A DNA stretch of 64,000 nt from Nostoc sp. MS1 (GCF_019976755.1 NZ_AP023441.1:5639501-5703500); one strand, 5' to 3'; counted from the stretch's first letter, positions 45,016 through 53,871 are shown. The notes: generated by a model not told the origin, from the letters alone. Translations and numbers: made by a program.

Positions 45016-45404
45016 ACAGTCATACCTTGTGTGGACATTCCAGCCACATTGTAATGTACATTACAAAAACTGTAGGCTATTATGTAATGTACATTCCAAA
45101 AATTAATACCTTGTTCCGGGGAGCCTGTTTGTTGGCTCCTTCTTTGTTTGTGCTGATGCTCTCGCTGTTATCGCTGACTGCTGTAGTGCTTGTCATGAAC
45201 TCACATAGAGAAATTACAAACCCTATAGGGTTTATGCAATAGAGCAATATAGCTGAACAGTGGTTATTTTTCACCGGAAGGGGTAAACCGTTCGGCTGTT
45301 TTTTCTAAAGAAATTCTGGTTATAAACGCCTGTTACTTTCAACCTCCAAAATGTGACCTATAGTTCTATAGCTGAAATTACTTGGAGTATTTACTTGAAG
45401 TAAT
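45016..45404. other. Control region with operator palindromes
   Basis: No gene is supported; the plus-strand frame at 45027-45242 runs through the operators and is judged accidental. It contains the palindromes at 45049-45098, a hairpin GAAGGGGTAAACCGTTC with T tract near 45279-45306, and a CTTGAAG repeat. Confidence 0.5.
45049..45098. promoter_or_regulatory. Paired palindromic operators GTAATGTACATTAC
   Basis: TTGTAATGTACATTACAA at 45049-45066 is a perfect 18-bp palindrome, and ATGTAATGTACATTCCA at 45082-45098 is a near copy. They lie upstream of the SprT-like gene. A related AACGTACATTACATA stands before the gene at 42643, so one element-encoded regulator may bind all three. Confidence 0.65.
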
Positions 45405-45430
45405 TTAGTACATAGTGAAAGAGGCAAGCA
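45371..45430. repeat. Element-specific CTTGAAG repeat, copy 3
   Basis: ATTACTTGGAG...TTACTTGAAGTAATTTAG and CATAGTGAAAGAGGCA. It overlaps the 3' end of the gene at 45405. Confidence 0.45.
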
Positions 45431-45908
45431 TAAACGCCCCATGCACATCTTGACAGTACCCTCTGATATCCTCCCATGTGTGATTTTTGCAATACTCCTC
45501 CAGTGCGTTAGCTGTTTTATTCTCATACTCATCCTCAGTTTTCACCTGTTGGAATACCCTATCTAATCTCCTCTCTAAAGCTTCCTCAGCACAGGCACAG
45601 ACTAGAGCTAAAGCCTTATCATTACCCTTTCTAGCTTGATAACCCCAGAATAGACTAGCTAGATTAGGGGGAATAGCAATCACTCGACTACTTCCCCGTT
45701 TACCCTTCCCATTGCTTTCAACCTCTAAAATGTGACCCGTATAACCCTGATTCTTGCGTAGTTCATCAATAAATCTTGTGGTTGAATATTTATGGATTCC
45801 AAGTATTTCAGCTACTTGTGATTGACTGAGAAAGTATTTACCGTTGTTTTCAAACCCGTCAATCTCGATACCTGCGATTTTAATTACTGCGCGTTTAGCT
45901 TTGTTCAT
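45405..45908 (-). CDS. Phage antirepressor/HTH-like protein of the element, 167 aa
   Basis: The N-terminus has FLSQSQVAEILGIHKYSTTRFIDELRKNQGY, a helix-turn-helix, then GHILEVESNGKGKRGSSRVIAIPPNLASLFW, and a helical tail. This recalls phage antirepressor or DNA-binding proteins. A 24-bp stretch coding GHILEVES is repeated with two changes about 360 bp downstream of its place in the gene (near 45335), outside the gene. Start ATG 45908. Confidence 0.6.
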   Translation of the reverse strand: MNKAKRAVIKIAGIEIDGFENNGKYFLSQSQVAEILGIHKYSTTRFIDELRKNQGYTGHILEVESNGKGKRGSSRVIAIPPNLASLFWGYQARKGNDKALALVCACAEEALERRLDRVFQQVKTEDEYENKTANALEEYCKNHTWEDIRGYCQDVHGAFMLASFTMY

Positions 45909-45916
45909 CTCTACCT

Positions 45917-45950
45917 AAAATTACTTGAAGAACTTCTTGAAGAAATTAAC
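45917..45950. repeat. Element-specific CTTGAAG repeat, copy 4
   Basis: AAATTACTTGAAGAAC and TTCTTGAAGAAATTAA, directly upstream of the antirepressor-like gene. Confidence 0.45.
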
Positions 45951-46028
45951 TTGGTAATTAATATCAGCAAAAAAAATACCTCCTAATAATTAAACTAGGA
46001 GGTTTATAAATTATTGATTTGTTATTAG

Positions 46029-47279
46029 TTAGATATCTTTTAATGTTGAATCTCTATCCTTGTCTAAATAATGCTCAATAATTACGTCAACACTATTTCC
46101 ACAACTATCAGCTAATAACGCTAAGTCAGCACCATTGTTAGCTTGAATACTGATAAATGTATGTCGTGTTGAATAGGGTTTTAAGTATTGTAGTTTGCCC
46201 TCTTCTGCTAGTTCCATCACTACACCGTTGTAAGTGTATGGTCTGCCATTCACGACAACAGTGTTGTATTGCCATGCTCTTTGGATATAAGTTCTTCTAA
46301 GTCTCTTCCCGTCCGGCGTTGTAAACACTAATTCATCATTGCTTTTACCCTCCCCATACAACCGTTTTAATAAATTAATTAATCGTGTCATTCCCTGCAT
46401 TTTAAACAGTCTATCAACATCGGTTTTAGTTCCTTTGGTGATGTTTGTTTGGGAGTCGTAGGATTCTTTAAAAATTATCCATCCTTTATCTAACTTTATA
46501 CGTCCCCATGTGAGTGCTAACGCTTCCCCGTGTCGGCATCCTGTAAGGAATAAAAACTCGATTAAATCAGAAATTTGATTGACACTAGGCTTAGGATGGC
46601 TTCTGAAACTATCAATAATTAAGTCTCTCTCTTCGACTGTATAAGCTTTGTAGTCCTCAACTTCCGATAATTGCTTACTCTTCTTGGGAATAGAGTAATG
46701 AGATTTAACTTCATAAAAATAATCGGTTATACCGTTTTTTTGACAAAGTTGAGATAACAGACAAAGCAGAATTTTAACCACCTCCTTACCTTTAGTTCTG
46801 TTCACCATATCTTCTATTAAACTATTGGCTGTTTCTTCTGTTAACTCCTTATCCAAATAAGAGGAGAGAACGTGTTTATAGCTTATGCAATACTTTTTTA
46901 AATAGGTTGTTTCAGCTATTTGCTTAGTTCTGTATTTCCACTGGCTGAAATCATCCCACAACTCGCCCAACTTAGGTAAAGGTTTTGCTGTAGGTAGTTG
47001 AATCACTGAAGTCATAGCCTTGACCTCTAGGTACTTGACTAGGGTAGGGTCAAATAATCCGTCTGGGTGGTCAATGTCAGCTTGTATCCGTCTAGCTATA
47101 CCATCAGCCCATTGTCTATTTTCTGTGGTATCGCTTCTACCCAGTCCTTTGTAGGCTTGTTTTTTCTGGTAGAACTTCTGACTGATTCGAGATGAGAACT
47201 GTAACCGTAAACTCCCTTTGTCGGTTCCTACTCTTACATCGGCTGCTATTGGGATGTTCTTTGCTTGCTTTAAGTACAT
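46029..47279 (-). CDS. XisA/XisC-like tyrosine recombinase of the interruption element
   Basis: A 416-aa phage-integrase family protein. Active-site positions seen are Arg249 (GCRHGEA), Lys285 (KGTKTDVD), Arg372 (PYSTRHTF) and Tyr404 (IIEHYLD). The usual His three residues before the second Arg is Tyr369, and the GH before the nucleophile is Gly394-Asn395, so two catalytic places are altered. Excisases of Nostoc elements are of this long type, and I recall XisA-like proteins also deviating at the His. The gene ends the element, about 100 bp inside the right site, as is usual. It should excise or integrate the 5.2-kb circle. Confidence 0.85.
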   Translation of the reverse strand: MYLKQAKNIPIAADVRVGTDKGSLRLQFSSRISQKFYQKKQAYKGLGRSDTTENRQWADGIARRIQADIDHPDGLFDPTLVKYLEVKAMTSVIQLPTAKPLPKLGELWDDFSQWKYRTKQIAETTYLKKYCISYKHVLSSYLDKELTEETANSLIEDMVNRTKGKEVVKILLCLLSQLCQKNGITDYFYEVKSHYSIPKKSKQLSEVEDYKAYTVEERDLIIDSFRSHPKPSVNQISDLIEFLFLTGCRHGEALALTWGRIKLDKGWIIFKESYDSQTNITKGTKTDVDRLFKMQGMTRLINLLKRLYGEGKSNDELVFTTPDGKRLRRTYIQRAWQYNTVVVNGRPYTYNGVVMELAEEGKLQYLKPYSTRHTFISIQANNGADLALLADSCGNSVDVIIEHYLDKDRDSTLKDI

Positions 47280-47380
47280 ATGTATTATCTAGTAAAATTC
47301 TAGTAATTGACCACAAAAAAAAGAGGTTTATCCCCTCTCAGTAAAGTATATGGCTTATTGAGTCAATTTTGGTATAACTT

Positions 47381-47394
47381 CAATAGAAGTTGAA
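47381..47394. other. Right recombination site of the element
   Basis: CAATAGAAGTTGAA, identical to the left site, and directly followed in frame by the missing helicase codons. Confidence 0.85.
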
Positions 47395-47517
47395 CGCAAT
47401 CTTTTAAGAAAAGAATTGCGACGCTTTGTCGAGTTTGCTGATTTAGCTGATAACGCAGGCGAAGCGAGAATTAAGTTGCTTGACTTACAAAAGCGATACG
47501 GATTACTGGATGTTTAG
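47395..47517 (+). pseudogene. 3' part of the interrupted helicase gene (40 codons)
   Basis: After the 14-bp site the frame reads RNLLRKELRRFVEFADLADN then AGEARIKLLDLQKRYGLLDV and TAG. It has no start of its own and fits the C-terminus of the XPB-like helicase family (helical, basic, ending in a KxYGLLD motif). It is coding only after excision joins it to codon 451 of the 5' part. Confidence 0.85.
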
Positions 47518-48469
47518 TTATCAATTGATAATTGACAATTGATAATTGACAATTGTTTCATTCAAGTTTTAAGGAGAAAAAATCAAAAAATAAATCCTTG
47601 TCTCCAATCCTCTCACTTCCAGGGAGAGGAAAAAAGTCAATTGTTAATTGTCCATTGTCCATTGTTGAAGAGTATATAGGACTCAGGTTTGACTTCTGTT
47701 GGCGCTGCTTTCTTGCTGTCTCTTTCTTTCATAACTATATAGTAACGCTCCGCAAACGCCAAACCTCAACCAAGGGCATTTCTCTCCATATTCGCTAGTC
47801 CTTTTCCCTTCCTGCGCAAGTAAGTTCAGTAATCAAACTGGATTTCTAGATAGCATACCTAATTTAAAAGCGGGAATGACGGCAAACTTCAGTAATTTCA
47901 CTCTAACTAAAAATATGGAGAACTTGTATTCTTATTGTTGTTCTGATATAAGTATTAGTTAAAATAAAATTACAAAATTAGAAAAAATAAATAAATATTA
48001 AATTATATGATGGTAAAGAAAACTAAAATATTGCCATTTATGTAGATAAAATAGACCGCTTATAAACACAGACAAGTATTAAAAACTAGTTAGATAAATT
48101 AATCACTAATTCATAAAATAAATTTCCTATTTTATTGATATAGCATAAATCCCTGCCCATATATGGACAGGGATTTTATTTTGTATGCAAATTTATCAAC
48201 AATCTCTTATGGACAGATTAATTTATTAAGAATATTTAAGTTTAATTAGCGACACAAACGATATTAAAAATATTATTCTCTATTCTCCCTTTCCTTCCTC
48301 CTGTAAGCAGTTAAGGATTATATAACTATTTATTGCCAAGCATAGGCATTATATAGAAAATATTTTCCGTTGTATAAATAAAAATACTGAGAACAGAGAC
48401 AACTCAAAAATCATGCGTACAAACACTGAACATTAGAGTTAGTCCACTAATAAATTCAGTGAAACAACG
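47518..48469. other. Long intergenic region
   Basis: No gene is supported. It contains ATTGATAATTGACA-type tandem repeats (47520-47556), TTGTCCATTG repeats (47645-47667), a TATAGGACTCAGG piece like the end of the MITE at 16981 (near 47681), and a hairpin at 48147-48176. The last 400 bp are very AT-rich and should carry the sigF promoter. Confidence 0.5.
48147..48176. terminator. Isolated hairpin with T-rich end
   Basis: AAATCCCTG and CAGGGATTT pair around CCCATATATGGA, followed by TATTTTG. With no gene directly upstream on either strand, it may end a small RNA. Confidence 0.4.
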
Positions 48470-49360
48470 ATGGTTTATTCAGCCCCAACTAACGAAAATA
48501 ATTACAGCTTTAAAGAAAATATTACGCAACTCCAATTTGATAAGAAAAGGAGTTACAACAAAGGAATTTTTTATATGGCAGCAATTGAGTCCTCTATGCA
48601 AACTGATGGTATGGAGTTATTGCGCTTATACCACCAAAATCCTTCTATTAAACTTCGTAATAAACTGGTTCAATTACACACTGGTTTAGTCAGAAAGATG
48701 GCTCATAAATTTAGCCATCAATGTAATGAACCTTATGAAGATTTGGAACAAATTGGTTATTTTGGTTTAATTAGAGCGATAGAACGCTTTGACCCCAGTC
48801 AAGGTTATGCTTTTAGTTCTTTTGCTGTACCATATATTCGTGGTGAAATGCTGCATTTTCTCCGCGATCGCAGTAGTTTATTAAAAATTCCTCGCCGTTG
48901 GCAAGAACTATATAATGAAGGGCAGAAAGTCCGTAAAGAATTAGCAATATCTTTAGGTCGTCCCCCCAAAGATTCAGAAATTGCCAAGCATCTCAAGGTA
49001 TCTGTACAAGAATGGCAAGAAACCAAATTAGCCGCCCAGAACCGGATGCCTTTAAGTTTGGATGCTACCGCAGTACACTATGTTGATTGTCAAATTACTT
49101 TAGGCGAAGCGCTTCCTTGTCCCCGGACAATTGCCCAACAACAACAAGAAGAAGAACGGCAACAACTCCAAGGGGCAATTAGCCTGTTAGAAGACAAGCC
49201 TCGCCAAGCAGTAGAAATGGTATTTTTGAAAGAACTGTCTCGCAAAGATGCTGCCAAAAATATTGGCACTAGCCCCATGACAGTAACCCGCTACTTGCAA
49301 AAAGGTATTCAAGATTTAATTTGTTATTTACAACCCCAAGCAATGCCAACAGGTTCATAG
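48470..49360 (+). CDS. sigF: Group 3 sigma factor of the SigF/SigB type
   Basis: A 296-aa sigma-70 protein: region 2 EPYEDLEQIGYFGLIRAIERFDPSQGYAFSSF, then AVPYIRGEMLHFLRDRSS, region 3 GRPPKDSEIAKHLKVSVQEW, and region 4 LSRKDAAKNIGTSPMTVTRYLQKG. This is the pattern of cyanobacterial SigF-like factors. The N-terminal 35 residues may be a short extension; an ATG at 48575 is a possible alternative start. The gene symbol is a best match within the SigF/SigG/SigJ group. Confidence 0.75.
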   Translation: MVYSAPTNENNYSFKENITQLQFDKKRSYNKGIFYMAAIESSMQTDGMELLRLYHQNPSIKLRNKLVQLHTGLVRKMAHKFSHQCNEPYEDLEQIGYFGLIRAIERFDPSQGYAFSSFAVPYIRGEMLHFLRDRSSLLKIPRRWQELYNEGQKVRKELAISLGRPPKDSEIAKHLKVSVQEWQETKLAAQNRMPLSLDATAVHYVDCQITLGEALPCPRTIAQQQQEEERQQLQGAISLLEDKPRQAVEMVFLKELSRKDAAKNIGTSPMTVTRYLQKGIQDLICYLQPQAMPTGS

Positions 49361-49503
49361 TCAATAGTCAAAAGTCCATAGTCCACAGTTTATTTACTAA
49401 TGACCCCTCCGGGGTTCGCCAGTCGCTCATGGGGGAAACCCCCTTCGCGTAGCGTCTCGTAGAGAAGACCGCGCTGGCTCACTATTGACCATTGACTAAT
49501 GAC
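49357..49503. repeat. STRR heptamers and a palindromic repeat cluster
   Basis: AGTCAATAGTCAAAAGTCC-type heptamers flank a GC-rich segment with GCCAGTCGCTCATGGGGGAA and GGGGGAAACCCCC hairpins, then CGCGTAGCG. Such clusters are typical of Nostoc intergenic DNA. It separates convergent sigF and chlD. Confidence 0.6.
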
Positions 49504-49507
49504 TAAT

Positions 49508-51544
49508 CTAACGAGATTTTAAATCAGCGATCGCCCCTTTAGTCATGGCAGCAATGGCTTTATCGGTGGCTTTTGGCAGATGATAATATTTACCTCCTGA
49601 TGTTTTTGCTAATTCCTTAGCAAAGCCAGTGGAGACAAATTTACTTTCAGTATCTATAACGAGTAACTGCATCCCCAAAGCGCGAATCCTGGCGGCGATA
49701 TCTAATAGTTCCGCTTTGATGTCTGGTTTCTCTCCTGGTTCTTGGGGTTCACCCAAGGAACGCGACAAGGGAATATTTCCCCGTCCGTCGGTGATAGCGA
49801 CAATCACAACTTGCCCAATATCTCCACCCATCTGGGCATTCACACCGACACGGACAGCTTGGGTTAAACCATGCGCTAGGGGTGAACCACCGCCACAGGG
49901 TAATCTTTCTAAGCGGTTTCGTGCTAAAGCGATAGAACGGGTGGGTGGTAATAAGACCTCTGCTTGTTCTCCCCGGAAGGGAATTAAAGCTACTTGGTCA
50001 CGGTTTTGGTAGGCTTCGGTGAGTAGCTGCATGACTGCGCCTTTGGCTGACTGCATCCGGTTTAAAGCCATTGAACCAGATGCGTCTACTACAAACACTA
50101 CTAACGCCCCGGCTTTGCGGACTAAGCGTTTTGAGCGAATATCACTCTGTTCAACAATTACCTTTCTATCTGGCTGTCTTTCTCGCCGTGCTTTTTGATA
50201 AGGTGCAGCCGATCGCAGGGTGGCATCTACGGCAATCCGCCGGACTTTACCCTTGGGTAACATGGGTTTAATATAGCGTCCCCTGTCATCGGAAAAGATG
50301 ATGCTGCGACTACCAGATTTACCTTGACGCTGTGCCATTTGCGCGAAATACAGCACACTGTTATCTAAAATTACACCCTCTGGGTCGAAGATAAATTCTT
50401 CGGGTATGCTGGGGGGTTCTTGCTGTTCTTGTTCTTCCGGCTTGTCGTCTTGTTCTTCTTCCTGTTCTTCTTCTTGTTGTTCTTCTGACTCGTCCTGGCT
50501 TTGTGGTGGTGGCGGCGGTGGTGGGGGTGGTTGGTCTGGTGGCGGTGTCTGGATGACTGTTGCCCGTGGTACAATTACTAACTCTACAGCCCGACGCAAA
50601 TCATCAGCATTGACAGTGGTGCGTCCATCTAAAGCCGCAGCCGCTTTGGCAACTCGTACAGCAAATAATTCGGCGCGATGTCCTTGTACAACGCCGCGAA
50701 TGGCTTCATCTACTAAGTAAGCAATTTGTTCTTGGGTGATGGTAACTTCTTTCAACCATTCCCGCGCCAGGATGATTTGAGTTTTGAGCGAGTCTAAATC
50801 TTCGTTGTATTGTTGGAGGAAATCTTGGGGAGATTGGGAATAGGCGATCGCTTGCTCTACTGCTGCTACTCTTTGATCTAATCCGAGAACACCATCAGCA
50901 GAGAGGGCGATCGCAATTCTATCTAATAAATGCTCTCTTAAGGCTCCTTCTTCTGGGTTGTAAGTAGCGATAAACAGGGATTTACACGGATGCTGGAAGC
51001 TGATTCCCTCCCGTTCGATTTGGTTGCGTCCTTCGGAAAGTACGGTTAATAGTTGATTGGATATTTGGTCATCTAATAAATTTAGTTCATCTACGTACAG
51101 TACACCCCGGTTAGCTGTGGCGAGTAACCCTGGTTGAAATACTGTATCTCCTTGTTTGACTGATTGTTCCACATCCACGGAACCAAGGAGTCGGTCTTCT
51201 GTCACCCCCAGAGGAATTTGGACGAAGGGTGCGGGGATAATCTCCGTGGGGACATCCTGAATATTTTTATCAGCATTCTCCGCTATTAAGTAATCATCCC
51301 ATTCTTCTGGGCGGCTGGGATCGCAGTTACTTAATGAGCCTTTAACAACTTCAATGGGTGGGAGTAAGGCGTGGATAGCACGCGCCATGACAGATTTTGC
51401 CGTACCGCGACGACCTGCGATCGCTACTCCACCCAAACCAGGATCGACGGCTGCTAATAGCAGGGCGAGTTTGATGGCTTCTTGACCGACTACGGCTGTC
51501 AAGGGAAAAGCAGTTATTGTGGGATTTAAAGTAGGCGCAGGCAT
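49508..51544 (-). CDS. chlD: Magnesium chelatase subunit D
   Basis: A 678-aa subunit of the enzyme putting Mg2+ into protoporphyrin IX for chlorophyll. The N-terminal AAA+ domain has GRRGTAKSVMARA (P-loop). A proline run and a highly acidic Glu/Gln stretch (about residues 340-385) follow as the usual linker. The C-terminal von Willebrand A domain has the MIDAS motif FVVDASGSM and TDGRGN. Length and order are standard. ChlH and ChlI are not in the window. Confidence 0.95.
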   Translation of the reverse strand: MPAPTLNPTITAFPLTAVVGQEAIKLALLLAAVDPGLGGVAIAGRRGTAKSVMARAIHALLPPIEVVKGSLSNCDPSRPEEWDDYLIAENADKNIQDVPTEIIPAPFVQIPLGVTEDRLLGSVDVEQSVKQGDTVFQPGLLATANRGVLYVDELNLLDDQISNQLLTVLSEGRNQIEREGISFQHPCKSLFIATYNPEEGALREHLLDRIAIALSADGVLGLDQRVAAVEQAIAYSQSPQDFLQQYNEDLDSLKTQIILAREWLKEVTITQEQIAYLVDEAIRGVVQGHRAELFAVRVAKAAAALDGRTTVNADDLRRAVELVIVPRATVIQTPPPDQPPPPPPPPPQSQDESEEQQEEEQEEEQDDKPEEQEQQEPPSIPEEFIFDPEGVILDNSVLYFAQMAQRQGKSGSRSIIFSDDRGRYIKPMLPKGKVRRIAVDATLRSAAPYQKARRERQPDRKVIVEQSDIRSKRLVRKAGALVVFVVDASGSMALNRMQSAKGAVMQLLTEAYQNRDQVALIPFRGEQAEVLLPPTRSIALARNRLERLPCGGGSPLAHGLTQAVRVGVNAQMGGDIGQVVIVAITDGRGNIPLSRSLGEPQEPGEKPDIKAELLDIAARIRALGMQLLVIDTESKFVSTGFAKELAKTSGGKYYHLPKATDKAIAAMTKGAIADLKSR

Positions 51545-51743
51545 GGTTTGCAGATGATGATGAGCAAAAGTATAGTCTTGTCAAGACTTTATAACTAGGA
51601 ATTTTGACTCAGCAGTCAGCAGTCAACTGTCAACCGTCAACACTTTCAAGCTAGTCTCGGCTTTTAGCATATCAATTTCTGGCACATTTACAATAAGGGT
51701 TATAGGATATTAGGGCTTTATGCTGTCTTAGAGGTAGGATTTT

Positions 51744-52331
51744 ATGAGTATTGCTCAAGCTAAACGCTTCACACTAGGCGAGTACCACAAACTAGCGGAA
51801 TTAGGCTTTTTTCATGAGGACGACCATATTGAATTAATTAACGGGGAAATCATTCAAATGGTAGCTAAGGGTACAGCGCATGAAACTTGCTTACGCAACT
51901 TACTGAGAGAACTACCCAAGTTAGTTGGTGATAGGGCTACTTTACAGTGTCAAGCGCCAATTACTTTACCGCCTAACAGCCAACCAGAACCAGATTTTGC
52001 TATTGTCAAAAACAGAGATGACAACTATCTATCTGCTCATCCTAGCCCTAGTGATATGTTGCTGGTAATAGAAGTTGCAGATTCTTCTTTAAGTTATGAC
52101 CAAGACATTAAAATACCTCTGTATGCCAAAGCTGGTATTGCAGATTATTGGATATTCAATTTATTTGATAATTACTTAGAATCTTACAGTGAGCCTTATC
52201 AAGATAATCAAGGAAAATATGGTTATCTCAACAAGCGGATTGTGTTAGCTACGATGGCGATCGCTTTACCCTGTTTCCCTGATTTGTCCCTTGATTTAAG
52301 TAGAGTATTCCCAGCAAAGCTAAACATGTAA
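51744..52331 (+). CDS. Uma2-family PD-(D/E)XK nuclease-like protein
   Basis: A 195-aa protein of the family that is strongly expanded in cyanobacteria: it starts MSIAQAKRFTLGEYHKLAEL and has HIELINGEIIQMV, EPDFAIVKNRD, LVIEVADSSLSYD and KAGIADYWIFNL. The catalytic residues fit E...D...ExA, with the usual Lys missing or displaced. Function is not known; many copies seem linked to mobile DNA. GAGGTAGGATTTT precedes the ATG. Confidence 0.85.
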   Translation: MSIAQAKRFTLGEYHKLAELGFFHEDDHIELINGEIIQMVAKGTAHETCLRNLLRELPKLVGDRATLQCQAPITLPPNSQPEPDFAIVKNRDDNYLSAHPSPSDMLLVIEVADSSLSYDQDIKIPLYAKAGIADYWIFNLFDNYLESYSEPYQDNQGKYGYLNKRIVLATMAIALPCFPDLSLDLSRVFPAKLNM

Positions 52332-52741
52332 GCTTTTTGGGCTATAGCCGAGCTTCCGTAAAAAAATTTACAAACGTTATATTGACATTAACTTAATTAC
52401 TATGTAAGTCTAGATATAGACAGTAAAATAACACCATCTTAAAACATAAATTTTGGATGTTGTCTCAGCAGCAGAGTTCCTTGTTTCTTACCAAGCTTTG
52501 TTTCCTTCCATCGGCTGAAAATTTAGCCAAAGCCAAGTTAATTACTTAACTTGACATTTAACGGAAAGATACGATGATTGGTTGGATAAATGTTCAGAGG
52601 TAGGAATGAAGCAAAACTGGGTGGGAAGCCAGGAGTTCTACGGTTGAGACATCAGCTAAATCAATGGTTGAATAGCAAACTCAATTATAGAGAAAGATTT
52701 AGTTTTAATCTCTTCTCTAAATAAAATTTGTTATGGCATAG
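52332..52741. other. Intergenic region, no gene seen
   Basis: AT-rich. GGCTATAGCC at about 52340 is a small palindrome. No conserved frame or RNA is recognised. Confidence 0.5.
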
Positions 52742-53032
52742 ATGCGTGATATTCCAATGCTGTTACAAGCAACAGTAATAAGGAAAATCAACTCAATGAA
52801 TCCTAAACAGAAGCGCAATAAAAAGCAGCGTCTTATTGATTTATTCGGCTCTCAATGTTGGTGGTGTTCTAAGAGCTTACCGCAAAAAGATTTAACAATT
52901 GATCACCTTTTGCCTAAAAGTCGTGGTGGAACTAACTCTTGTGAAAATTTACGGCTTTCTTGTTTTCCGTGTAATAATCATCGCGGTAACAGCCTCTACC
53001 CACCTAACTACAAAAGTCTGAACTATTTCTAG
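52742..53032 (+). CDS. Small HNH endonuclease
   Basis: A 96-aa protein with a standard HNH fold: CWWCSKSLP zinc pair, DHLLPKSRGGTNSCENLRLSC with the catalytic His in the DH, FPCNNHRG with the second zinc pair and final His. The start is uncertain: ATG 52742 gives a longer N-terminus, and ATG 52796 (MNPKQKRNKKQ) is equally possible. Such solitary HNH proteins are frequent in cyanobacteria. Confidence 0.75.
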   Translation: MRDIPMLLQATVIRKINSMNPKQKRNKKQRLIDLFGSQCWWCSKSLPQKDLTIDHLLPKSRGGTNSCENLRLSCFPCNNHRGNSLYPPNYKSLNYF

Positions 53033-53116
53033 ATAGCATTCAGTTTTTTAATCTCCTACATCATAGGGTAGGTATCTTGCTTGCCCTTGATTATTCATTA
53101 ATTTCTAATAGATAAA

Positions 53117-53803
53117 ATGCACGAAATTCTCAAATTCAATAATGAAAAACTTCTCCGCCAAGCACTCACACACCGTTCTTATGTAAATGAACACCCAGGC
53201 GAAGATGTACAAGATAATGAACGCCTAGAATTTCTCGGTGATGCCATATTAAATTTTTTAAGTGGTCAATATCTCTATGATAAGCATCAGGATAAAGGAG
53301 AGGATGAATTAACCCGTCGCCGTTCTGCATTAGTAGATGAAAAACAATTAGCTAAATTTGCTATTGAAGTAGGGTTAGATTTTCGGATGCGTTTAGGACA
53401 AGGCGCAATTCGAGATGGTGGTTTTCAAAATCCTAATTTACTTAGTAGTACCTTTGAAGCAGTTGTTGGCGCTTATTACTTAGATAATAATTCTAATATT
53501 GAAGTGGTTCGTGCTATAGTCAAACCTCTTTTTGATTCTGTACCCGAACAAGTTGTTGTTGGTCGTTCTAATGTAGATTCAAAAAATCGCTTTCAAGAGT
53601 GGGTACAAAGTACAGGTATTACAAATCCTCCTAAATATGATACAAAACAAATAGGCGGCCCCTCTCATGCACCAGAGTTTGTTGCTAAAGTTTTGGTGGA
53701 AGGGAAAGAATATGGTGAAGGTAAAGGACGCAATAAAAAAGAAGCAGAAAAAGCTGCGGCTGAAGATGCACTCATGAAATTGAAAAAGAAAGGACTGTTA
53801 TAA
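53117..53803 (+). CDS. rnc: Ribonuclease III
   Basis: A 228-aa enzyme cutting double-stranded RNA in rRNA and mRNA processing. The catalytic signature NERLEFLGDAILN is at about residues 35-47, with the second acidic pair in STFEAVVGAYYLD. The C-terminal dsRNA-binding domain has GKGRNKKEAEKAAAEDAL. Length is normal. Cyanobacteria often carry more than one copy. Confidence 0.93.
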   Translation: MHEILKFNNEKLLRQALTHRSYVNEHPGEDVQDNERLEFLGDAILNFLSGQYLYDKHQDKGEDELTRRRSALVDEKQLAKFAIEVGLDFRMRLGQGAIRDGGFQNPNLLSSTFEAVVGAYYLDNNSNIEVVRAIVKPLFDSVPEQVVVGRSNVDSKNRFQEWVQSTGITNPPKYDTKQIGGPSHAPEFVAKVLVEGKEYGEGKGRNKKEAEKAAAEDALMKLKKKGLL

Positions 53804-53871
53804 AATCAACCTCTTTTATTAAAAAACCTCCGTGCAACTCCGCGCTGAACTCAGCGTTCCTCTGCGTTTAA

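Larger units (their letters stand above)
42224..47394. mobile_element. 5,157-bp site-specific interruption element within the helicase gene
   Basis: The direct repeat CAATAGAAGTTGAA occurs at 42224-42237 and 47381-47394, and the target gene reads in frame across it once the intervening DNA is removed. The element carries a XisA/XisC-like tyrosine recombinase next to its right end, phage-like small genes, a SprT-like protein and its own operator sequences. Size and organisation match the excised DNA elements of heterocystous cyanobacteria (nifD, hupL elements). Whether excision occurs, or is linked to heterocyst formation, is not shown by the sequence. Confidence 0.88.

Noticed and set aside
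45027..45242. 71-aa plus-strand ORF with a hydrophobic stretch
   Set aside because: It runs through the operator palindromes, has no ribosome binding site and no family resemblance.
47553..47798. 81-aa ORF after the helicase 3' part
   Set aside because: It lies in repeat-rich intergenic DNA, with composition unlike a protein gene and no homology recognised.
50406..50720. 104-aa plus-strand ORF rich in Cys, Ser and Gly
   Set aside because: Antisense of the Pro/Glu-rich linker of chlD.
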